From: Simmondsia chinensis
Taxonomy: Eukaryota > Streptophyta > Magnoliopsida > Caryophyllales > Simmondsiaceae
Length of the DNA: 64,000 nucleotides
NCBI GenBank assembly: GCA_018398585.1
Contig: JAGTTD010000003.1
Location: 4,410,637-4,474,636 of the forward strand
Direction: 5' to 3'
The position numbers and the translations under genes were made by a program. The notes below the pieces were generated by a model, which had not been told where the DNA came from, did no database searches, and saw only the letters and a list, made by a program, of their open reading frames with translations. Below are positions 34,651 to 46,300 of the stretch, one piece after another; position 1 is the first letter of the stretch; every line of letters begins with the position of its first letter.

Positions 34651-36299
34651 TAACATAGTACCCTAGTCAAGTGTATACCGCTACCTAGACATCCATACAA
34701 GTCCATAAAGTACTCCACAGCAGCGTGGTAGCACCTCTTTTCCTGGACTTCAGTCTATCTCTAAGAGTTCTAACCTTGTACACCACAACTGAGTGCCCTC
34801 CGCAGGGAGTTGCTTCCATCTACTATACTGTTAGACCGGTAACGAGGGTCGTGAAAGTAATAGAAATTCGCTTCCACATGATATTTGAGTAAGTGAACTT
34901 TCTAATTGCTTTAGAAAACCAAATAGAGCATGAAATCTACCTAATCATTCCCTGATGTACACAATGATGACCTAAATAATCTACCCACTACTCTTTGGCG
35001 ACAAAGCTGTATTGAGTTATCAAATAGGTGAGAACTATTATCAATTAACATATTTCCTTGGCCTCTAAGATAATATTACATCACTCCCTAGGAGCCCTAT
35101 ATACTATCCTAGTCAAGTGTGAAGCCTAGACTTTGGTATAAGTCCACAAGATGCTCCACGGTGGCGTGGCCGCACTTGTTTTCCCGTACCTCCATCCATC
35201 TCGTAGAAGTCTAACCTTGCATACCGCAGATAAAACACCCTCCTCAAAGAGCAGCACTTATCCAGTATACGGCTAGACTAGCTATGGAGGCCGTGAGGAT
35301 TCAACTACTAAACCTTGCTACCACTTGATTTCAATGGTGCACCTTTCTTTTAGTCATAATTATCACATAATTGCTATCAAAATCATATTCTAAATTTTAT
35401 TTAATTATTAAACAATTCCTATTCAAATTATTGGTTGCCCTCTTATTATTATTACTATTATTTTTTATTTATTTAACTCTAATCTTATTATATGATGCAC
35501 AAAATATTTTTCTTTCCAAATATTGAAACAATTGAATGTCTAATCCTATATTTCCAAATATTTTTATTACTTATTTGGAAAAAATCCCACTTAAGTTTTA
35601 CAAACTAGTGGTTCCTTAATTTATTTAAAGGCCATTTACAACTAGATTATCTTATAATCTGCATTATAATCACATTCTAAAATTAAATAAAATAAATAAT
35701 AAAATTAATTTAATATTATTACTTATTAAAACTACACTAACATCTGCACGTCCTTAAAGAGTTTTTTTTTAAATCCACGCTAGCGCGGACATCAGCATGC
35801 CGCTGATGTTTGCAAGTGACGTCAGCGCTAATGTCCATCGTTGACGACAATGTCAGAAAAATTCAGAAAAAATTTTATATATTAAAAAAAATATTGATTT
35901 TAATCTCACTAAGCAAAATAAATCTGAACATTTAATCATGTTAGATATTTAAAATATCGTATCTAATCTCACTTAGATCTGTATCTTATCTAATCTTATT
36001 AGAATAAAATAATTTCAAAATCGAATCAAATATTTAAAATCATATCTAAAATACAATTTTTTTGAAAGTCATACTTTATGAATCTGAATTAACCTTCAAT
36101 GCAACCGGTGTTTAAAACAATTTAAAATCGAATCGACAATTCAAGCTATTATTAAACAACTTTAATAACTCTTTCACGTTTTTCCTTTTCTTTTAATAAA
36201 ATCTCTATTTTATTTATAAGCAAATCTATTTATTTCAATTTATTATTCCTATTATGTTCATTATGAATGTAATCAGAGGCTGGCTCCAATACCAATTAT
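34651..36299 (-). other. Copia internal 3: leader/gag fragment only
   Basis: About 1.65 kb of degenerate minus-strand leader. It contains two diverged copies of a block starting 'ctatcctagtcaagtg' (34660 and 35110), a hairpin cluster at 35777-35856 like that at 32350, and the primer site TGGTATTGGAGCC at 36286-36298 against LTR D. No coding frame. Confidence 0.6.
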
Positions 36300-38584
36300 T
36301 GGAACGTATTTCAAAAATATTCCCTCAGTTAGTCTAACTAACGTAGCGGAACGGTTTAAAAATTTCTAATTTTAAACCTACGATGGACTTAAAATCCTAA
36401 TTCTAAATCTAGATATTTAAAATTCTTAATTTTAAACCTACATGCCTCTTCTCTAATGCATTCGTAATAACGACATAAATGACTACAACAACTACAACAA
36501 CAAACCTAGTGTCTGCAAGGGCTCCGGCAAAAGTAGGGTCGGGGGGGTAGATGTATGCAGCCTTTCCCCTTCAGGGGGCTACCCTGAAGAGGGGCTATTT
36601 CTGAGGACCCCCAACCTGAGATGCTTGACAAGCTAGTCCACAGCATAGAGCATGTGACCTGGTAGCAGGAGAGCATCAAAGCATGAGTAGGGAAAAACAC
36701 ACAGCGAGCAAAACAACAAACTCAAAGCAATCCAAAACATGCAGAAATCAAAGAAATCACAGGATAGGTAGGCACGTAGCAGCTCATAAGAGAAAGTACA
36801 CAACCTAAATGCACCCGGAGTAAGTCAAGGCCTAGCACTAGTAAGCTAAACTACCATACTCTAACTGGAGCATCTATAACCCCCATACTAGCCCTCCATT
36901 AGGCCCTATCTAAGGCCATATCTCCAACGACATAAATGACTTGCACAATAAATATTGTGAATAAATAGAAAAGCGTAAATTAAAAGAAAAAGAAAAGAAG
37001 AATACATTGATGTAAATCGCAGTGCCGCTCCAAGAAAGCACCGAGACTGCGAGACCTTCTAAGCAATCTCCTCTGAATACCCTGAGTTTGGCTTCGAAAG
37101 GTATTAACTAGAGGAAAATTTTCAATGAAATTTCTCCTCTTTTAGTTCTCCGAATGTCAACACTTTCAGAAAACTATTCAATTTTGATTGATATGCTAAA
37201 CCATAATTTCAAGACCCCTATTTATAATAGGCTACTGGGATGAAAAAAATATGAAAAATTCGACATGGGATACAAAAAACAAAGAAAAAATAATGTTGTA
37301 TCGAAAATAGAAGGAAAAAAATGCCTTGCCCAGCTCGTAAGCACCACATGGCGCTAGCAGATTTGTCCACGCCTGTTGGCACGGATTCATCCCTACACAT
37401 GTTTGGTGCTGGTTCGTCCAGGCCAAGACGTTCGAATTGCGCCTCTTGCCCACCTCGCCATGATTAATCCAACCTAAGAATGTGATTTTTCCCTTTTTGT
37501 TGTTTTCCACATGTAAAAGCTCATTTTATGAATTTTATTTTAAAAAATTAGTTTTATTTTATGTTATTCAAATTTATTCATCTAATGAATAATATTTAGC
37601 AAAATTATATTTACTCATCTCCTGAGTAGATAATTCATCTCATGAATTCTTTAATATTTTTCTGATAGTGCTAAACAAGAGGCTTACGTAGGTAAAGGGT
37701 CAAAACTCATTATCTTTTCATGATAATATATGATTATCTTTTTATAGGACTTAATTCCCTAAATAAATCATACTACACTCTAGTGTTAAATTATTTATTC
37801 TATAATTCTCAATTTGTAATAATTGAGTGATCAACCCCTCTATCTTGTATTCGTGAGAACTAATAATTAAAACTACTATCATTATACTTCTCATCGCTTC
37901 TCTTTAAGCACACGACTCACCCTTTTCCAATAATTCTGTGACGAACAATAGTAATACTTTAGCAAAAGATTCCGAATTTTTTCGAACACTTGTGAATATA
38001 CTTAAGGGAACTTCTGTATTAAAGACTCCATGTTGACAATTTTGTTCCCGCTACATTTCATGTAGTCACTCAATCTACATAGACTATAGCCAACTTTACA
38101 GGACCTCACTTTGAGTACACCAAAGTGTTGAACAATATGTGCTCGAGTTCAAGACAATCTCAGGATTTAGTGTTATCGCCGAATCATAAAGAACTACTTA
38201 TTTATGATAGCAGTTAGCAAATAAACATTTTCGGTTGTCCAACTCAACGTTCCAATCTTATTGACGAACACTAATTGATACTTTTGGATCCCTATTCCCA
38301 TGACCCAGAAAAGCCATGTAAGGTCTCATGCTATAATCTTATCAGACAAGTTTTCCAGTACTCCACACCGTCCATGAACTTACTTTGACAACATGTCATA
38401 AATTTTGATTAAGTATATCCGTGGCTCAATCAAAACCAAACAACGTTCATCTCATGGGACATCACAGAAACAATCACATGTATATTTGACCTTCAAACCA
38501 TAATCAGACAAAAAATAGATAAAATAATTTTATTTATTAATATTTAAATATAAATAATTGGGTTTCAGGACATTGGTTCTAACA
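36300..38584 (-). repeat. Copia LTR D (5' LTR of the array), with nested LINE tail
   Basis: Starts TGGAACGTATTTC (first T shared with flank) and ends GGTTCTAACA. Without the 457 bp of insertion and duplication it is about 1.83 kb. Closest by eye to LTR A (shared 'ctccaagaaa.caccgagac', 'tgccttgccyag'). The Tat-P LTR resumes right after it. Confidence 0.75.
36485..36925 (-). mobile_element. 5'-truncated RTE LINE tail with 16-bp target duplication
   Basis: 441 bp between perfect copies of AACGACATAAATGACT (36469-36484, 36926-36941). It matches the last 440 bp of the LINE at 30226-30690 along its whole length (for example 'tgtatgcagcctttcccctt', 'agccctccat'). It ends on minus with a TTG-rich tail. 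Confidence 0.9.
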
Positions 38585-39188
38585 CTGAACACTAAAGTCA
38601 CAGCTTAATAAGTCAAGTGAACTTAGTTTGTGCCACTGCTTAAGGGCTTTGACGGCCAAGGTTTGCCCTTGATTGCATTGGTCCTTATCCAGTCACCCAA
38701 ATACAATTTGCTCCATCTAAATCTTGTACGACTCTAACTCATTCGAGTTATAATAAGTCATGGATGTCAGGCCTAAAAATCTAATTGACTCGGCTTATGA
38801 CAAGATTGCTGAGTTCTTGGGTTTGTTTCCACTTCAGTCCCTGACCTTTAAGTGTACGAGGAAAGGTGTCTATGTGCCTTGCTCCGTCACTATAACTGCC
38901 ACTTAAGTTCGGTCCACATCTCTTTAATTTTCTAACAGAAAATATATATAAAACCACAAAAATATCTAAAAAAGTTTCCTTAATTGGAGCATATGCAGGA
39001 TGCATGAATTAACCAAAGTTAAATACACTAAAATATCACCTCCTTTTCTCCGAAAATGGTGAGTGCTTGACGTCAAAGATGTGTGGTCCGAATTTAGGCT
39101 CACTCCCTAATTGCAGTGACTCCCTTTTTGTAAGTTTGTTTATATTTGTATTTACGGCGACCACATCACACTAATTAATAAGCAAACT
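38585..39188 (+). repeat. 3' LTR of Tat-P, second part
   Basis: Continues the LTR left off at 3467: the sequence 'ctgaacactaaagtcacag' lines up with the Tat-M LTR at the base where 2694-3467 ends. It matches, in opposite orientation, 46757-47390 (e.g. 'cctccttttctcc', 'atttgtatttacg'). It ends near AAGCAAAC, where Tat-M RNase H starts on the other strand. Confidence 0.8.
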
Positions 39189-41785
39189 GGATTTCACAGA
39201 TGTATAGAGTAGAGATAAACACAACTTTTCAATAGAGGAGTAATTTATTTTGCCTTCATTCGAAGTATGGCTTAGGTCAAACACAACTTATTCAAATCCT
39301 TGCTCATTGTATTGTACAAGCAAATAACCAATTGATTCATTAGAAGCAGAGACATAGATCTTCAGCAGTTTGCCCTACTTCGGTGGAATCAACACCGATG
39401 GCCCGATTAAATATTTCTTGATGGCCACGAAAGCTGCTTGGTGTGGCTCCTCCCACTTGAAGTCTTTCTCAGACTTGAGTCTCTACATTGGAGGGAAGAC
39501 TTTGGTTTTTCCCATGACATTTGAAAAGAAATGTCTTAGGAAATTAACCTCTACTTCAAGGTGCGTTGGCCTCTTGAATGGCTTCATTTTGATTTGTATC
39601 CACCTCAATTCTCCATTAGTGTAGCAGAAAACCAAAGAAGTTTCTAACGCGCACGCCAATTGCACATTTGAATGGGTTCATCTTTAGGTTATGGCTTCTC
39701 ATTCTGAGGAATGCTCCTCTTAAGACCTCCAAGGTCATGAAAGATGGCCCATTGGTAGGTGGGACTAGCATTTTTCAAGCCAAATGGCATAGCCATCCAC
39801 TCAAAGGTCCTTATTGATCAAGGACATCTAAATGTTGTTTTGTGGGTATCTTCTAAAGCAATCATAACTTGATAGTACTCACTGCAGCCATTCATAAAGG
39901 ATAAGACCTCATTCCTTGCGTTTAAATCAATGAGAACATCAGCTATTGGCATCAGGTATTCGTCCTTCAGGGCGGCTGCATTTAGATCTCTAAACTCAAT
40001 ATAAACTCTAATGTTGCCATTCTTTCTGATAACAGGAATAATATTTGGCAACACTCAACATACCTAGAAGTCCTAATAAATTTGGCTTTTAATAGTCTCT
40101 CAATCTCCTATTTGACCATATCTATTACTTCTTGGGACATCCTGCTATGGTCCTTTTGCCTAGCTTGATAGTAAGCCTATGCTCAACAACTTTCTAGCTA
40201 GGCAAGGCATTTCATGTTCAGCCCAAGCTAAGCAGTCCTTAAACACATGAGGTAAAGTCAAATACTACTTCCATTTCTCTTCAGAAAGTAGAGCACTCGG
40301 ATAGGTAGGTCTTGGGTCTTTTGAGCCCATGTTAACCTTGAGGAGGGGGTCTTGAACCTTAGTCTTTCAACCTTCCATTTTAGCAGGTGCCACTTTAAGG
40401 TCAGATAGCACCAGCTCTTTTTCTTATATTATCTAGACATCGAGGCCATTTTTAGCAAATGGCTGCTCAGTCCATAGTTGGTCCTCAACATGCCATGCCA
40501 CGAGCTTTGCTATAGTTGAGAAAAAGGCCCTTTTGGCCATTAATTGGAGGTCCTGGCTCCCTCGTGTAAAGATTTTGGTGTCCCTTGAAGGGCCCCTTCA
40601 TCTCAAAAGGCTCTCATGCATCCCTCGAAGTCAAAGTCTTAAGACTTCATGCCCATTTGATCAACCTCAGCTTCAATAAGCGGGTTGTTAAGGATGGCTA
40701 TCATTTTCTGATGTCGAGTAGACTAAGGAGTGGTCCTTCTGACATACAATTGTCCCACACCATCTTCATAGAAATTTTCTTCAACATAGTTAGAACAAGC
40801 TATGAATGGTTTTTTATCTACCATAACAACCTCATATTTGTCATGGTTCCAAAAGATTAACAAGTTGTGAAGTGAAGAAGGGACACAATAATTGGCAGGT
40901 AGCCAACCTCTATTAAGCAAAGCATGGTAGCTTGAGGTAGTATCCACTATAAAGAAAGCTATTAGTTTGCTTAAGCTGCCAATAGTTAACTCAATCAATA
41001 TGACCTCTTTAGTCTTAGTGGTGGCTCAAGGAAAGCTACAGAAAGCAACATCTGAAGTTATCAAGTCATCTTGAGATTTACCAAAGATCCCTAATATATA
41101 TGAAGGCAAGACATTGATGGCTATGCCATTGTCTAGCAAGACCACATTCAGTAAAATGCCATCAAATTTTGGCTTGATGTGTTTATTGGCGGTAGTAGGC
41201 CTATCGAACATCATCCTCATTATGTAAGGAGTATCATTAGTTGACTTGGATGTTAGGGATTTAACTTTAAAAGATAAAGGATTTGGATTACCTTCAGTGG
41301 CTGCAACTTCAGCTACTAGTTCCACCTAGGGATCCTCGTGTGATGCTTTCACATCTCCTTCGAGACCTTTCTGAGCATTAGTTGCCATAAACTACAAGGG
41401 AAGGAGCAAGGTCGTTCTAACATTTACCTTCTCATGGAGTGATCCATACAGTATTTGGAACCCTTGGTCTATTTCTTTTTTAGGACTGCCATACGTTGGC
41501 ACATCCTGATCATGCTTTTAAGACTACCATCAGTTAGCATGTCCTAGTCTAGTGGTTGGTCCTTTGGCTCAACCCATGGAGTTTGAGGTTCTTCTATAGG
41601 TTGTTGGAAATCTTTTTTGTGGAAGTCATTCTCTATGTCTGACCATGTTGACTTAACATGGTCCAGAGGTTCCAATAATTGATGTAGAGGGGACCGTACT
41701 CCTCCTCATCATTTGATTATCTTCAAGTTAACGAATTCTTGGCAAGCTGATCCCACAAAGATTCTTTGTCCTCTGAAGATAAGAG
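39188..41785 (-). pseudogene. Tat-M gypsy pol: protease, reverse transcriptase, start of RNase H
   Basis: Minus strand, in order from high coordinates. Protease at 41026-41325: VVLLDNGIAINVLPSYIL, where the usual D-(T/S)-G is D-N-G. Spacer at 40720-41000: FFIVDTTSSYHALLNRGWLP, CVPSSLHNLLIFWNHDKYEV. RT at 39818-40054: IPVIRKNGNIRVYIEFRDLN, MPIADVLIDLNARNEVLSFM. Then MPFGLKNASPTYQ at about 39760. RT connection at 39483-39665: LEVEVNFLRHFFSNVMGKTK. RNase H start at 39200-39370: KIYVSASNESIGYLL and YSSIEKLCLSLLYTSVK. Stops separate the pieces. The YXDD catalytic segment is missing between 39665 and 39740. Integrase is absent because Tat-P cuts in at 39188. Confidence 0.85.
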
Positions 41786-42289
41786 TGTTATGAACATCCA
41801 TTTGATCAAGTGCAAATTCAATCTTCTAGCATGAGTCTTGGACAGAATGGTCATCCTCCAAAACATTTAGTACACAATAGATCAAGTAACATTAATGTAG
41901 GACATCTTGATCATCCACCTGATCCAACACATACGCCACCTGATTGTTTGTTTGGAGAACATCTTGTTCGGCCACCAGATCAGGCTCAACAACATTTACA
42001 TGGACAAAATTCTACTTAAAATGGTCCCAGATGAAGCAGTGGTGTTAATTCTGGTAGTAGAAGCAATGGCTTTAGACAACCAATATTACAAATTGAAAAT
42101 TTTGATGGAAAGAAGCCAAAATTTTGGTTAAGGAGATGTGATCGGTATTTTCAATTCTATCACATTTCTGATGAGGAAAAGGTGGAAAGTTCCTAAGTTT
42201 CTCGTACTGTTGAAAAGAAGCCTCAAAGACTCTGTTTTAAGTGCAATCAGCCACATGAATTTGGCCATAAGTGTAATCCTAAATTCCTC

Positions 42290-42973
42290 ATGGCAGTTAG
42301 AGGAGTTGATGTTGAAGGAAAATTTGAAAGTGATGACCCAGATACTAATATTGACGGTTCAGATCCGGAAGCTTGCATTGAGGATGAAGTTGAGATTTCC
42401 TTGAAGGCTTTGACAGGACAAGGAGTTCATAATATACTCAGGATCAAGGAAAAAGCGGGCAAGAAGTCTATTGTTTTTTTGATTGACAGTGGAAGCACCC
42501 ATAGTTTTATTGATCCGAAAGTGGTGAAGAAAGTGGGCCATAAAGAGATCAAAACCCATCCTCTAGCTGTGACAATTGCTAATTGGAATTCAATCCTGAC
42601 TTAGACTAAATGCCAAGGATTTAACTGGTCTGCGCAAGACTACAAATTTCAGTTGGATTTCAGAGTTTTGCCTTTGGGGGTTTGTGATATTGTTCTTGGA
42701 GTTGAATGGATGAGCTTTTTCAACCTGGTGTCCTTTGATTATGCTAAGCAAACTGTATCCTTTGAAAGACAAGGATTAAGTGTTACATTGCGAGGCATAG
42801 AGGATCACACTCATTTACAGTTGTTTAGGGGAAGGAGCCACAGTTCTAAAATAATTTTCGAGCCTCCATTCTTGAGGACAATAATGTTTTTAAGGGGAAG
42901 CGAATGTTATGACCGAGGAATCCAAAGCATGAGCTGGTGGTGGCTAGTTGTTGTTGTTGGTTGCTGCTGTTGA
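42290..42973 (+). pseudogene. Gypsy aspartic protease of E2
   Basis: Two frames joined across a stop at 42602-42604. The first half holds FLIDSGSTHSF with an intact DSG triad. The second half holds VLPLGVCDIVLGVEWMSFF and the hydrophobic end typical of plant gypsy protease before RT. It is cut off by the purine tract and LTR, so the polyprotein stops after the protease. Confidence 0.75.
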
Positions 42974-43363
42974 TCCTGCTATTGGTTATGTATTGATTAT
43001 GCTAGTTAAAGTGCTGTGTTTCATTAGTATTTGAATTAGCTTATGTTGGCACCAAAAGGCTTTAGTAATTAGTTAGATATTTTGGAATGAATTAGATATT
43101 TCTTCCTAGTAAGTCGGTTAGCTTGTGGTTTGGTTCAATGTCTTAGTTTGCTTATAAGTAGTAGTTCAAGTGTAATAATGAAGCATTCAATGATAATCAA
43201 ATGCCTCAATTTGAGATCAATCTCTCTCTCTCATCTGACCCTCTGTATTGCTCATCCAACTTTCTCTAATTCTCATCTTAATTCACTTCTATTCTCATCC
43301 AAACTCTCATCTATCTTCATCTATCTTAGGTTATGGTTTGAGATTTCAATCTCAAGCTTAACA
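42905..43363 (+). repeat. E2 3' LTR
   Basis: 459 bp, TGTTATGACCGAGG to CTTAACA. The pyrimidine-rich 3' part ('ctctctctctcatctg') and 'cttaggttatggtttgagat' resemble LTR ends at 603-1331 and E3, so the families are related. Confidence 0.8.
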
Positions 43364-46300
43364 AAGAGACTAGCCCATTTCTCAAGCTTCTTGCATGGCT
43401 CACCTTTACCAATGGTGACAAAAGGTCAAGATTTACTAGATCCTCATGATCCTTAAACTTGGTGCACTTGTCCTTATGGACTCTGTTTTCCTCCTCATAG
43501 AGCCTAGTTAAGCAATGGTCAAGCAAAGCTCTTCATTGTGCTGCTTTCTTTTGCAGCTAGCTTCTCGTCTAACTTCGTGTAAGGTTGAAGGGCCCTGCAT
43601 GCACTTGCTTGAGATGATTCTTTCTCCAAACATTACCAAAATGAACCTCCGAAGGCTTTCATCATGATTGTCGTGGTCCCTAACTGGTGCCTATGTTAAG
43701 CAGGTGGTACCTTGGATTTCCCCTTAGGTGCCCAGTCCTCATGATGATTTGAGTTTTTGAAGGGGAATCTTAGTAGGTTCATACGTCTGGGGCTTCTCAA
43801 ATGGCATCTTCATATCCAATAGATGACCAGTAGGATAAATATACAAAGGAAGTAGCTAGAGTTTCCTTATTGCTCCTTGTATTTTCCCACAACAATGGTG
43901 GCATGCCTTGTAGGATACCTTCTTCAGATCTCGAGATATTTTCTCTCAATTTGTAAGGCTTAGAGTGTGCCCAAGATCACTACTAACTTCCATAGCTAAC
44001 TCTTCAGCCACTGATGCCATAATGGCTGATTTGCTGTGGAGCTTGATTAATAAGTTCTTGAAAACAAAACACTTGTTCGTGGGATGGAACTTAGTAATAT
44101 GCCAATGAAAAAGCCCATCATCGAGTGTGTGCAAAAGTGATGGGAACCTTAGTATTCCCTCAATTACCAACTTCTGAAACAAGTTGTATGCCGCCCTTGC
44201 TTTTTGTGCATCGTTCAATACCATCTTTCTCCTGAAAAATGGGAAAGAATTAGTTTGGACACTACATTGATCATCTTTAGCCAAGGTGTCAATGAGGTTG
44301 ACTTTAAGAGGACTAGGGAAGGGGCCTTTATCAACACCTATCTGTCCTTCCCTAGGGAAAATTAATTCCCTTGCCTCACGTTTGTAGAAATCACGCAGTT
44401 CTTCATTGAATTAGTCAACAAATCATGCCATTTACAATATACCTTTCCCTTTGACAAAGTGGGGTTAGGTTTTCTATTTTTGCTCGTAATCTTGAGTTTA
44501 TTATTTGCCTCAAGCCAATCAAATATGACATCGGATCTTGAGAATTGAAATGAGCATTTCCTTAAGTCTTGGGAGTGATATGACTTCCTAGCTTTCATAT
44601 CCTTCTAGATCAAAGAATTACAAACCAAAGGAGGCCATTTGACGTACTCAACAACATCTATCTCTAATGGAGGATCTTCATCCGCATCAACTAACTCGTG
44701 TATGTAAGTCCCATACACACTATTTTTCTTGAGGCTCTCTTCTTTTAGAATAACCTCATATCTAGCAGCATATTCTGCCAGCCATAGAATGGTTGTGAAG
44801 TTTGAACTTTAAACTTCTTCCTAGATTCAATATCCAAGCCATTCAAGGCTAGCTTGGGATATTCAACTTCGGGAAGAGCTACAGTGCATTTCAACCTAGC
44901 TCTCTTAAACCGATTAATTTAATCTTCCACAAATTCACATGGCTTTTGTCTCATTCTAGCCAAGTCGGACCAGGAAGTTCCTAGCTCCATCCTTGGGAAC
45001 TGGGCCTGGAATTACTTGTCCTTGTCATCCCAACACTTGATGGAACTAGGAGGTAGGGTAATGTACCACTGAAAGGCAGTCCTTGTTAAGGCACTAGGGA
45101 GCAACCTAAGTTGTAGATATTGATTATCAGCCACCTCCCTACATTAGCCGTTAAACCTTTCCAAATGCTTGAGTGCAGACACGCTTCATTCTCCTAAGAA
45201 AAGGGGAAACTCGAGGATATCGTATCCTCGAGGAAAAGGGTAAACTCAAGGATTTTGTATTCCTGGGGAAAAGGGAAATCCCTATCAATATAGTCAGGGT
45301 ACGGCTTACTATACAAGGATTTATTGATCCTCGTGAGGCGTAGCCCATACATCTGCTTGATAAGGGCAGCCAATTGGTCTTAGAGGGGAAGATTCGGCAT
45401 ATGATTATGTGCCTACCATTGCCCCCCAAGTGGGTGAGGGTCTCAAGGGGGATCTACAGATACCCCTAGGCTCCCATCATAATCAAGTGTGGGAACCGTT
45501 GTTGCCCCCCATAACTTGGGTAACCCTATTGATCATTTTGGCCATGCGTTTGGATGGCCACGAAGTACGTTTCAACAGACCCTGGGTTATATGGCATGCC
45601 AAAGGGCACACTTACAATAGCAGGCTACTGGTGCATCCTTGCTTGATTAATCCCCAAGTTTTGATGTTAAGTATGTGGGTGGCTAACTTGCTTCCCAGTT
45701 TCATAGGTATAAAGAGGTATGGGAGGAAAGACCTAGTCCCTAGGACTGGGTACCTATCCTTGCGCACCTATTCTAAGGCATTGAGTTGGCCTCGAGGCAA
45801 CCTCTCCAACATGAGGAGGGTATGAATGGTTATGTTCCCTTGTCTTTGGACATGTGACGTTTGCACATTGGTGTTGAAATCACTTAAAGCCAAATAACGT
45901 CCTTGATTCGAAGGTCCTTTTACCTCAAGGGGCACAATGTCAATCCTATGGCTGAGTTCCAAGTGCGTAACCCTTAGATTAGCCACAGCTAGATTTCCCA
46001 TTGTCTAAGGGAATATGTGGTGAACTTGAGCAACTGGAAACCATGAGCTCAAGGGAGCATCGTGTGAGTATCCAGTTAGAACTGATAGAGGAGGCCTAGG
46101 CTTAAGTTTCCTGATATTCTCTCTAATGGCTTGGACTAAGACATTACGAGCCTCATTCTGCCCAACTACGATATGCTCGACCTCAACAACTCTCTGCCTT
46201 GCCATGCCCTTAGCAATAAGGGTAGCAGTAGAAGACAAGGTTGAGTTCATCTCTACTAAGATTATGTCAGTTTCCCAATGAAGCCTTTCATTCATTGAGA

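Larger units (their letters stand above)
3468..38584 (-). mobile_element. Tandem array of one Ty1/copia family: LTR A - internal 1 - LTR B - internal 2 - LTR C - internal 3 - LTR D
   Basis: Four related LTRs of about 1.7-1.9 kb (insertions removed) lie at 3468-5407, 24180-27949, 32988-34650 and 36300-38584, all on the minus strand. Each starts, read on plus, with TGTTGG(G/A) or a close variant and ends near TAACA. Tract-like CTCCCACT follows A and B, and primer-site-like sequence precedes B, C and D, so neighbouring units share LTRs. The whole block interrupts a single Tat-P LTR. The flanks are CCGAA on the left (3463-3467) and CTGAA on the right (38585-38589), a 5-bp duplication with one mismatch. 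Confidence 0.75.
41786..43363 (+). mobile_element. Miniature gypsy derivative E2: partial gag, zinc knuckle, protease, 3' LTR
   Basis: 1578 bp with a perfect 5-bp duplication AAGAG (41781-41785, 43364-43368). The left end is TGTTATGAAC, only the first 8 bases of the LTR, then directly gag. Plus-strand pieces: QPILQIENFDGKKPKFWLRR and YFQFYHISDEEKVE (gag), CFKCNQPHEFGHKCNPKF (CX2CX4HX4C zinc knuckle, about 42235-42290), IVFLIDSGSTHSFIDPKVV (protease, DSG), VLPLGVCDIVLGVEWM. Purine tract TAAGGGGAAGCGAA at 42891-42904. No RT, RNase H or integrase. Inserted in Tat-M between gag and protease. Confidence 0.85.

Noticed and set aside
40585..40860. 91-codon plus-strand frame similar to a minus-strand frame at 1332-1637
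   Set aside because: Both are antisense shadows of the same gypsy protease-RT spacer, whose real frame is the opposite strand in each place.
45409..45825. 138-codon plus-strand frame
   Set aside because: Lies antisense to the Tat-M gag region, contains no known motif, and the gag signal on the other strand is clear on either side.
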